From Chloroflexota bacterium (lineage in GTDB: Bacteria > Chloroflexota > Dehalococcoidia > Lucifugimonadales > Australimonadaceae), in assembly GCA_027625205.1 (NCBI GenBank), contig JAQBVZ010000076.1, positions 1-5,259 of the forward strand: a stretch of DNA of 5,259 nucleotides, given 5' to 3'. Positions 1-5,259 of this stretch are shown here, piece by piece. Both the position numbers and the translations under genes were made by a program. Under the pieces are notes generated by a model. It worked only from the letters and a program-made list of their open reading frames with translations. It did no database searches and was not told the origin of the DNA. How positions within the stretch are numbered: position 1 is the first letter of the stretch; the number at the start of each line of letters is the position of its first letter.

Positions 1-737
1 CCCCAAACCACGTGATGAACAACAAAGAAACTCACCGCCGTCCAGGTGTCCAGCAGGTAGAACAGAATGGCAAAATACGCCGCGAGGTGCGTTACCACGG
101 CGAACATTTCCAATGCCATATACTTTATGTTCTTCCCTTTGAGCAGGTACGAGGTGCTATCAGTTCTAAGGCTAAAACCTTCAAAGAGCATTAGCGGAAA
201 AAGGAAGAACGCCTGGTATTTCACTATGAACCGGAGCAGGCCTGACTTGCTTGTGGCCTGGTCATCAGTGAAGGCGAAGAACGGCAGGTTGATGTCCAGG
301 TCAAAGGTTGCGTCATTGGGGCGCCGGTGATGCCGGTGGTGTTTGTCAATCCACCAACTACGGTCAAGCCCTGTCAGAAAGTTCACTGCCATTAGCATGG
401 CGTCGTTCTTTCGTAGGGTGCTGAACATCTGTTGGTGCCCGGAGTCGTGGCCAAGATAGGCAATTTGTGCAAAGGCCACGCTCATCAAGACAGCGTTGAG
501 CAATTGCACCCAGAGGATGTCCACTGTGGCCATGATGGCGAGACTGGCGGCCAGGAGCCCTAGGGAAGAGACAATTTTGTAGACATAAAACTTGGGCTGC
601 TTGTCTAAGAGGCCACGTTGCTTTACCAATTGGTAGAGTTCGGTGTATTCCTGTTTACCCAGGGGATGGGGGCCAGGTGGAATGTTTGAGAGGACCTGTG
701 AGACATTGGAAGATGGGGCAGATAGCGTGCTTGCCAT
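1..737 (-). CDS. Fatty acid desaturase, membrane di-iron type (3' end outside window)
   Basis: Translating the minus strand from ATG 737-735 gives 245 complete residues with no stop before the window edge, so the C-terminal part is missing. Two histidine boxes of the membrane fatty acid desaturase family (PF00487) are clear: GHDSGH at residues 96-101 and KHHRHH at 132-137. The early motif around YQLVKQRGLLDK (35-46) followed by a hydrophobic stretch (about 55-95) resembles the COG3239 acyl-CoA/linoleoyl-CoA desaturase group. Further hydrophobic segments lie near 170-190 and 207-245. The third box (QxxHH type) would lie beyond the edge; family members are usually about 350-380 aa. These enzymes use O2 and an electron donor to put a cis double bond into acyl chains at the membrane. 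The ATG is the only standard start nearby, but no good Shine-Dalgarno precedes it (AAGGAA is 17 nt away). The gene is divergent from the crotonase at 950. Substrate and double-bond position cannot be read from the sequence. Confidence 0.9.
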   Translation of the reverse strand, partial: MASTLSAPSSNVSQVLSNIPPGPHPLGKQEYTELYQLVKQRGLLDKQPKFYVYKIVSSLGLLAASLAIMATVDILWVQLLNAVLMSVAFAQIAYLGHDSGHQQMFSTLRKNDAMLMAVNFLTGLDRSWWIDKHHRHHRRPNDATFDLDINLPFFAFTDDQATSKSGLLRFIVKYQAFFLFPLMLFEGFSLRTDSTSYLLKGKNIKYMALEMFAVVTHLAAYFAILFYLLDTWTAVSFFVVHHVVW

Positions 738-759
738 TGTGGGGTCGCTTGTGTTCCTT

Positions 760-787
760 ACAATAAACTGGAGTACGTAATTCCGAA
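760..787 (-). promoter_or_regulatory. Weak candidate promoter for the desaturase
   Basis: On the minus strand TTCGGA (787-782) and TATTGT (765-760) are 16 nt apart, about 22 bp upstream of the desaturase ATG. The matches to sigma-70 consensus are 3/6 and 4/6, so this is only a plausible candidate. The TACGTA palindrome core lies in the spacer. Confidence 0.2.
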
Positions 788-880
788 CCGTTTGCTGCAC
801 CAGTGTAGCTATGCTGCTAGCCCGTGTCCACAGTGGCAAGTTACATTCTAAGCGGATTCCGTCGCACTGGCTATCCCTCG

Positions 881-910
881 TTTACGCTGATATGGCCTTT
901 CCTCTATAGT
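881..910 (+). promoter_or_regulatory. Candidate sigma-70 promoter for the crotonase gene
   Basis: TTTACG (881-886, 4/6 to TTGACA) and TATAGT (905-910, 5/6 to TATAAT) are 18 nt apart. A start of transcription near 917 would leave a leader of about 33 nt before GTG 950. If this is the promoter, the longer frame from GTG 824 could not be translated from it, which agrees with the start chosen here. Confidence 0.35.
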
Positions 911-939
911 AGACCGGCTTCTATAGCGATCCCAAAATC

Positions 940-943
940 AAGG
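940..943 (+). promoter_or_regulatory. Shine-Dalgarno that sets the crotonase start
   Basis: AAGG, followed by a 6-nt spacer, precedes GTG 950. It supports this GTG over the more upstream in-frame GTG at 824, which has no comparable site. Confidence 0.55.
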
Positions 944-949
944 TGTACC

Positions 950-1807
950 GTGGCCCATCAATACATTCATGCCGACAGAGAAAACGGAGTTCTGACCATC
1001 ACGCTGGACGATCCTACCGCGCGTAACGCCATCCGCCCGGAGATGGTGTCTGAGCTATTAGAGGAGTTTGACCGGTTTGACAGTGAGCCTGATGACAAGG
1101 TGCTGTTGCTTACCGGCAAAGACCCTTCCTTCTGTGCTGGCGCCAATATCAGAGTCTTTAACCAGGTTATTGAGAGCCATGGTGCCGAAGGGGGGGAGCC
1201 TCCACAGCTTCCGTGGGGCAAGATGGAACATCAGCTGGGATACAAGAAAGACGCAGGCCAAGCTCAAGGCTCTCTGTCAGGCTCTGTGCTGCCGTTGCGC
1301 ATCCAAGAAATTCAAAAGCCAACCATTGCAGCGATTAACGGCCACGCCATGGGCTTGGGTTTGGGGCTGGCGCTCTCATGTGACGTCCGGCTGGCGTCTG
1401 ACCAAGCGCAGTTATCCGAGACTTTCGTGCGCATGGGACTTGTCCCTGGCGACGGCAGTGCATGGCAGCTTCCACGGTTGATTGGTCTAAGCCAGACGTT
1501 TCTGATGCAGTACACCGGTGAGAGGCTGGACGCGGCAGAAGCCTACCGCATTGGCCTGGTCAGCAGGGTGTACCCTCACGATGAACTCATGCCCAATGCT
1601 CATGAGCTTGCGAAGCGCATGGCCAGCGGTGCGACGTATGCAATGTCACTGACCAAGTATCTGGTGAATAAGTCCATGGGCTTGGACATGCGGGAGAGCA
1701 TGGAATTGGCCCATTCCGCGCAGGAGCTTGCAAGGCGGTCTGAGGACCATAAAGAGGCAGTTCAAGCGTTCTTAGAGAAGCGCCAGCCAGAGTTCAAAGG
1801 CAAGTAG
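950..1807 (+). CDS. Enoyl-CoA hydratase/isomerase (crotonase) family protein
   Basis: From GTG 950 the protein has 285 residues, slightly longer than the usual 255-270 of the family (PF00378). It begins at the first conserved strand (GVLTITLDDPTARNAI, 13-28). The first oxyanion-hole motif is FCAGANIR (61-68) and the second is NGHAMGLGLGLALSCDVRLAS (130-150), followed by GLVPGDGSAWQLPRLIG (163-179) and the C-terminal helical part with GLVSRVYP (202-209). Crotonases act on acyl-CoA thioesters, stabilising an enolate in the oxyanion hole; the reaction may be hydration, isomerisation or another. Aligned by eye to rat mitochondrial enoyl-CoA hydratase, Glu144 corresponds to Gly139 and Glu164 to Phe159, so both classical hydratase acids are absent; Asp168 in the PGDG turn is a possible acid/base. 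The segment between the two oxyanion motifs (about 71-120) is some 28 residues longer than in the rat enzyme. A role in beta-oxidation is therefore unproven. The gene converges on the GH15 gene, with 12 bp between stops and no terminator visible. Confidence 0.9.
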   Translation: MAHQYIHADRENGVLTITLDDPTARNAIRPEMVSELLEEFDRFDSEPDDKVLLLTGKDPSFCAGANIRVFNQVIESHGAEGGEPPQLPWGKMEHQLGYKKDAGQAQGSLSGSVLPLRIQEIQKPTIAAINGHAMGLGLGLALSCDVRLASDQAQLSETFVRMGLVPGDGSAWQLPRLIGLSQTFLMQYTGERLDAAEAYRIGLVSRVYPHDELMPNAHELAKRMASGATYAMSLTKYLVNKSMGLDMRESMELAHSAQELARRSEDHKEAVQAFLEKRQPEFKGK

Positions 1808-1819
1808 GGAACACAGTCG

Positions 1820-3649
1820 TTAGCCTGGAAGCTCGTCAGAACCCTCAGCCTGAAGTACACGGCCAAGGTTTATGGCGGTATGCAAGAAGCCTATGTGGCT
1901 GAAGGCTTGAGGAAAGTTGCCAAGCGCTTTGCCGGTGGCTGTGTCCACCATCTCCGCAAAGAGGCCCAGGTGATTTGCGTGGGCAGTCAAGGCTTTGAAG
2001 CGCCAGGTTGCTTCCTCAGTTTCCCCTATGGATAGTAACGCGCCGATGAGCCAAAAACTCAAGATAATGAAGGCGCCTTCATCGCCCTCAAGACCGTCGT
2101 CCGTCTCATCAGTCAGATAACGCGTGACGAACGCTCCGTTGGAAAGCTCCTGAATTATGCGGTGGACGGTGGAGCGGATACGTGGGTCGTCAGGAGGCAA
2201 GAAGCCTACAAAGGGGATGATGAGGGCGCTGGCATCCACGGCGTCAGTGTCATAGTGCTGCACAAAGCTCTGCTTTTCCTCAGACCACCCCTTTTCCAGT
2301 ATCTCCGCCTTAACCTTGTCCGCCTCTGCGCGCCATAACGCAATGGGAGCACGGTGGTTATCAGCTTCCGCTATATGAATCGCTCTATCCAACGCCACCC
2401 AACACATGATCTTGGAATACACAAAATGCTGCTCCGCTCCGCGTACCTCCCAGATGCTCCGGTCCTTTGTGTGCCATGTGGTTGACGCTAAGTCAGCTAG
2501 AAGGCGCAACAGTTTCCAGCCGCCCTTGGGCAAACGACCCGTAAATTTGTGGTAGGTGGCCAAGCTGAAGGCCATCTCTCCGTACACGTCCAGTTGCCGG
2601 TGGTAAGCTGCCTCGTTTCCCACACGTACCGGTTGAGAGCCTTGGTACCCTTCTAGATGGTCCAGCGTCGTCTCATGAAGGCTGCTCTCACTGTGGATCC
2701 CATAGAGAATCTGCATTTGCTCCACGCCAAGCCAACACTGCTGCGTCAGCCACCGGACGAATGCCTGGCCCTCATGCGGGTCTCCCAACCGGTAAAGAAT
2801 GCCCACGGTCCATGCTCCGTCTCGGAGCCATGAATAGCGGTAGTCCCAGTTACGCTCACCGCCCAGGTGCTCCGGGAGAGATGTGGTAGGTGCGGCGACG
2901 ATAGCTCCTGTGGGCCGGTAAACGAGGAGATGAAGCGCCAGAAATGACCTGACCACCTGGCTATGCCACGGGCCGTGGTGGTGAATCTTTGCGACCGTCC
3001 CCTGCCAGTACCGCTTGGTTTGCTCCAACTTGGCGTGGCTATCCATGGCCCGTAACGTTGGAGTGCGGGTGAGGCCGTACACTGCGATGAACTGCGCCTC
3101 ATATCCTGCTGCGACGGAAAAGCTACCGACAGCTGCCGGGGCTTCATCACTGTCAGGGCCAAGAACGGTGAGCGGAATGGACGATATCAATGCCATGCTG
3201 TCTGAGCCGCTTGTGGCAATCACACCCTGCTTAGCAGGTGTGAGGTGCACCTCACCACGAGCGTAGTCAAACCGGGGTTGAAACAAGACTCGAAGCTCAA
3301 CGGACCCTTGAATCCCCCTAACAATGCGGTCCAATTCCTGGCGTGAATGGTCATGGGCAAGGCGGCTGCCCATGGGCATGAAATCTAGGACGATGGCAGT
3401 GCCAGTGGGAGTGGAGAAAGCGGTTTCTAGGACGTTGGTGTCCAGCAGGTAACGTTGGTCTACCGAGTAAAGGCCGGTGGGCGATATCTGGAACCGCCCT
3501 CCTTGGCGGTCGTCCAAGATGGCACCAAATATGCTGGGGGAGTCAAACCTTGGAAAACAGGCCCAGTCAATGGAGCCATTGCGACCCACTAGGGCGCAAG
3601 ACCGCATGTCGCCAATAATTCCGTAGCTGTTTATATCTAGGTAGGGCAC
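1820..3649 (-). CDS. Glycoside hydrolase family 15 (glucoamylase/trehalase-like)
   Basis: The 609-residue product from GTG 3649 fits the usual length of bacterial GH15 enzymes (about 600). The N-terminus (YLDINSYGIIGD, 3-14; VGRNGSIDWACFPRFDSPS, 21-39) is the family's standard opening and leads a beta-sandwich domain to about residue 220. The (alpha/alpha)6 catalytic barrel follows, with RNWDYRYSWLRDGAW (266-280), EGYQGSQPVRVGN (333-345), QLDVYGE (352-358), SIWEVRG (398-404) and DEGAFIILSFWL (523-534). By family knowledge Glu401 is the likely general acid and Glu524 the general base of the inverting hydrolysis, both present. Close relatives of known activity include actinobacterial cytosolic trehalases and glucoamylases or glucodextranases; the motifs do not separate these. 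There is no signal peptide, so it probably acts in the cytoplasm on trehalose or alpha-glucan fragments. The frame is open to TTG 3844 and includes ATG 3727, but those 26-65 extra residues lack family resemblance. An AAGGGA lies 14 nt before the GTG, rather far for a Shine-Dalgarno. Confidence 0.93.
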   Translation of the reverse strand: MPYLDINSYGIIGDMRSCALVGRNGSIDWACFPRFDSPSIFGAILDDRQGGRFQISPTGLYSVDQRYLLDTNVLETAFSTPTGTAIVLDFMPMGSRLAHDHSRQELDRIVRGIQGSVELRVLFQPRFDYARGEVHLTPAKQGVIATSGSDSMALISSIPLTVLGPDSDEAPAAVGSFSVAAGYEAQFIAVYGLTRTPTLRAMDSHAKLEQTKRYWQGTVAKIHHHGPWHSQVVRSFLALHLLVYRPTGAIVAAPTTSLPEHLGGERNWDYRYSWLRDGAWTVGILYRLGDPHEGQAFVRWLTQQCWLGVEQMQILYGIHSESSLHETTLDHLEGYQGSQPVRVGNEAAYHRQLDVYGEMAFSLATYHKFTGRLPKGGWKLLRLLADLASTTWHTKDRSIWEVRGAEQHFVYSKIMCWVALDRAIHIAEADNHRAPIALWRAEADKVKAEILEKGWSEEKQSFVQHYDTDAVDASALIIPFVGFLPPDDPRIRSTVHRIIQELSNGAFVTRYLTDETDDGLEGDEGAFIILSFWLIGALLSIGETEEATWRFKALTAHANHLGLFAEMVDTATGKALGNFPQAFSHIGFLHTAINLGRVLQAEGSDELPG

Positions 3650-3697
3650 GGTAGGTAGGTGAGTCCCTTGAACAGATGACTGATTGGTTGCGCGGCT

Positions 3698-3726
3698 TCT
3701 ATACAGTGAGATGCCATGCCGCTCCA
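3698..3726 (-). promoter_or_regulatory. Candidate promoter for the GH15 gene
   Basis: The minus strand has TATAGA (3703-3698, 5/6 to the -10 consensus) with a poor -35, TGGAGC (3726-3721), at 17 nt. A transcript starting near 3691 would begin downstream of the alternative starts TTG 3844 and ATG 3727 and leave about 42 nt ahead of GTG 3649, which agrees with the GTG start. Confidence 0.3.
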
Positions 3727-3773
3727 TTCGGACGCAACACTCAGGCACTGGTCGTAACTTGCTAGCTGTAGGG

Positions 3774-3803
3774 TTCCAATGAGTGGCGTAGCTACGGTAT
3801 AAT
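3774..3803 (+). promoter_or_regulatory. Candidate promoter reading toward the radical SAM gene
   Basis: A perfect -10 hexamer TATAAT lies at 3798-3803. The best -35 is TTCCAA (3774-3779, 3/6) at 18 nt, so the promoter rests mainly on its -10 box. Transcription would start near 3810, leaving about 109 nt of leader before ATG 3919, with a terminator-like hairpin inside it. Confidence 0.4.
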
Positions 3804-3862
3804 GCTGTGGTGGGTAGGCACTTGCTGTCCAATGGACTGGCCAAGCCGCCAAAAGCACCTTC

Positions 3863-3889
3863 ACCCTGTTAGGCTACCACAGGGTTTTT
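3863..3889 (+). terminator. Terminator-like hairpin in the radical SAM leader
   Basis: ACCCTGT (3863-3869) pairs perfectly with ACAGGGT (3879-3885), and inside it GG (3872-3873) can pair with CC (3877-3878) around a three-base loop. The 3' arm runs into TTTTT (3885-3889), the form of an intrinsic terminator on the plus strand. No T-run follows on the minus strand. No plus-strand gene ends just upstream, so it would act on a transcript from the TATAAT at 3798, either as an attenuator or as the end of an RNA of about 80 nt. The T-run is short, so termination may be partial. Confidence 0.5.
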
Positions 3890-3908
3890 GTATCAAAGCC
3901 GACGCCAC

Positions 3909-3913
3909 GAGGA
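3909..3913 (+). promoter_or_regulatory. Shine-Dalgarno of the radical SAM gene
   Basis: GAGGA ends 5 nt before ATG 3919. It decides the start, because the same frame is open upstream through ATG 3832 and ATG 3802, neither of which has a comparable site. Confidence 0.65.
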
Positions 3914-3918
3914 CTGAA

Positions 3919-5259
3919 ATGACCAAGACCAAGCGTGTCCTACTCGTCGCTCCCAAGTCTACGGGTGGAAACTTTGAATATGTTGCTATTCCCCGTCAGG
4001 GGTTGCTCTATCTCTCCGCCGCCCTCAAGCAGTGGCGGGGAGACTACTTGTATGAGCGGGAAGTTTGGTATGAGGACAGGAATGGCAAGATCAATCCTGC
4101 CAAGGACCTGGAAGGCGTCGACATATTGCTGGTGACGGCCCTCATCAACGAGGCTCCACGAGCGTACGAGATTACCAGGCAGGCCCGTGACCATTACCCG
4201 GAGCTTCCCATAGTTGGCGGCGGCCCTCACATGAGCCCGCTGGCTGATGAGGCCCTGCGGTTTGGAAAGCTTGATGTGGTTGTCCAGCGTGAGGGTGAGG
4301 ACATTGTTGGCCCGCTGTGTGACGCGCTCCTCACTCACAAGAACGGCACACGTTCTGCTGCGCTGCAGCAGATCCCTGGCATCTCTTTCTTAGAAGACGA
4401 CCACACGGTGCAGACTTCCAGGCGTGGACTGGTGCAGCCCAATTTTGTTGAGTTGCCTGACTTTGACGCAATGCGTGATCTTACGTCGAAAAATCCGCTG
4501 GCTGCGGGAGTCATGGAGACCACGCGTGGTTGCGTGGAGAACTGCAGCTACTGCCAGGTGATACAGCAGTTCTTGGGATACCGAATGGTACCAAGAGAGA
4601 CAGAGCTTCGGCGTTTGGCACAGCTTGAAGACTTGGCAGAACGAGGCCTCATTTTCTCAAGCAAGGATGGGCGCTTCAGTGTGTTTGTCTCAGATGACCT
4701 TCACGCTCCACCTCTCCGGGCCACCAAATTCCGCAATGAGCGGTTTGAGCGGCTGAAGGCCTGGAAAGAGCACGCAAAAAACATGTGGATGATTGGGCAG
4801 GTCAGGGCAGAAGTGGGGCAAGACCCTGAACTCAGCCTGGCTATGCGTGAAGGAGGATTCAAGATGCTCTATGTGGGCGTGGAGTCCAGCAACGCTGAGA
4901 ACTTGAAGGCCGTCAATAAGCGACAGGAGCCAGACCAGGTCAACAAGGACCTTGCAGCGCTTAACCAAGCCGGGTTCTTGGTAACAGCAATGACCATCAT
5001 TGGCCTGCCTTACGACACGGAAGAGAGTGTCATGGAGATGGCAGAATGGGCCAAGACGGTCAGCCGCTATCAGACGGCCAACCTGCTGACTCCGCTCCCG
5101 GCCACCGTGAACTGGGACACCTTAACTCCGTTGGATGAAGACGGTTCTATACTGGAGCCGGGCAAGATGCGCCCGTACCAACTGTACACCGGACGTCAAT
5201 TGGTACATGTGGACCGTCGTTGGAGCATGCAGGAGTCCCGTGAACTCTTTGAGGCATAC
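3919..5259 (+). CDS. B12-binding-domain radical SAM protein (3' end outside window)
   Basis: The frame from ATG 3919 stays open to the window edge, giving 447 residues without a stop. Residues 6-135 form a Rossmann-like domain of the cobalamin-binding type (PF02310 style), with RQGLLYLSAALK (26-37), VGGGPHMSP (99-107) and DVVVQREGED (119-128). The radical SAM core follows: CVENCSYC with Cys205, Cys209 and Cys212 would hold the [4Fe-4S] cluster. Other core motifs are VSDDLH (257-262), YVGVESS (318-324) and MTIIGLPYDTEE (358-369). The tail LTPLPATVNW to ESRELFEAY resembles the region after the core in BchE/HpnJ-like COG1032 proteins, with PAT where PGT is usual. Such enzymes generate a 5'-deoxyadenosyl radical from S-adenosylmethionine and carry out methylation, ring or hopanoid and tetrapyrrole chemistry; the substrate here cannot be named. 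The DxHxxG cobalamin-ligand motif is not seen, as in several relatives. It diverges from the GH15 gene; what follows is unknown. Confidence 0.9.
   Translation, partial: MTKTKRVLLVAPKSTGGNFEYVAIPRQGLLYLSAALKQWRGDYLYEREVWYEDRNGKINPAKDLEGVDILLVTALINEAPRAYEITRQARDHYPELPIVGGGPHMSPLADEALRFGKLDVVVQREGEDIVGPLCDALLTHKNGTRSAALQQIPGISFLEDDHTVQTSRRGLVQPNFVELPDFDAMRDLTSKNPLAAGVMETTRGCVENCSYCQVIQQFLGYRMVPRETELRRLAQLEDLAERGLIFSSKDGRFSVFVSDDLHAPPLRATKFRNERFERLKAWKEHAKNMWMIGQVRAEVGQDPELSLAMREGGFKMLYVGVESSNAENLKAVNKRQEPDQVNKDLAALNQAGFLVTAMTIIGLPYDTEESVMEMAEWAKTVSRYQTANLLTPLPATVNWDTLTPLDEDGSILEPGKMRPYQLYTGRQLVHVDRRWSMQESRELFEAY

Larger units (their letters stand above)
738..949. other. Divergent intergenic region, desaturase/crotonase
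   Basis: This 212-bp stretch separates two divergently read genes and should hold both promoters. The crotonase reading frame is open back to a GTG at 824, but the 42 extra residues have no family resemblance and no ribosome site, so I treat them as non-coding. An imperfect palindrome around a TACGTA core (774-779, flanks 770-784) lies between the candidate -35 and -10 boxes for the desaturase and could be an operator, though nothing identifies a regulator. Confidence 0.5.

Noticed and set aside
45..59. 15-base exact match with 3437-3451
   Set aside because: Both copies encode Tyr-Leu-Leu-Asp-Thr on the minus strand, in the desaturase and in the GH15 protein. The flanks do not match, so it is coincidence rather than a repeat element.
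12..330. Two overlapping plus-strand open frames of 60 and 87 codons
   Set aside because: They lie antisense within the clearly coding desaturase, whose histidine boxes fix the minus-strand frame. They show no family resemblance.
824..949. N-terminal extension of the crotonase from GTG 824
   Set aside because: The 42 residues have no crotonase resemblance, no ribosome site precedes GTG 824, and a candidate promoter lies at 881-910. GTG 950 has an AAGG at suitable spacing.
2746..3266. Overlapping open frames of 138 codons (minus) and 83 codons (plus)
   Set aside because: They are shadows within the GH15 coding sequence, which carries conserved catalytic-domain motifs in its own frame throughout.
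3641..3662. Short tandem GTAGG/GTAGGT copies near the GH15 start
   Set aside because: The unit is only 4-5 bases with few copies, too small to call a repeat or operator.
3940..4338. 132-codon minus-strand open frame
   Set aside because: It is antisense to the N-terminal domain of the radical SAM protein, which has recognisable motifs. No start signal or family resemblance is seen on the minus strand.

Overview
The window is ordinary bacterial DNA of moderate GC content, by eye a little above half. It carries four protein genes and no recognisable RNA gene, CRISPR array or mobile element. The outer two genes are cut by the window edges. The taxon cannot be fixed from the sequence. A bacterial GH15 hydrolase, a cobalamin-type radical SAM protein, a front-end-type fatty acid desaturase and a crotonase together would fit an environmental heterotroph, for example Chloroflexota or Actinomycetota; this is a weak inference.

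Layout: (1) 1-737, minus strand: the N-terminal two thirds of a membrane fatty acid desaturase with two of its three histidine boxes. (2) 738-949: a divergent intergenic region with modest promoter candidates. (3) 950-1807, plus strand: an enoyl-CoA hydratase/isomerase (crotonase) family protein of 285 aa, best started at a GTG with a Shine-Dalgarno. (4) 1820-3649, minus strand: a GH15 family glucoamylase/trehalase-like enzyme of 609 aa, best started at GTG 3649. Its stop is 12 bp from the crotonase stop (convergent genes). (5) 3650-3918: a divergent intergenic region. On the plus strand it has a perfect TATAAT -10 box and then a hairpin with a T-run, before the next gene. (6) 3919-5259, plus strand: a B12-binding-domain radical SAM protein with a CxxxCxxC cluster motif, open at the window end.

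No two neighbours lie in the same direction with close spacing, so there is no operon inside the window. The desaturase and the crotonase both act on acyl-CoA or acyl lipids and share a divergent control region, which could mean joint regulation. The GH15 enzyme (alpha-glucan or trehalose turnover) and the radical SAM protein share the other divergent region, but no pathway link can be shown. I see no convincing undescribed system. The points most worth checking are the promoter-hairpin unit ahead of the radical SAM gene and the crotonase that lacks both classical catalytic glutamates.
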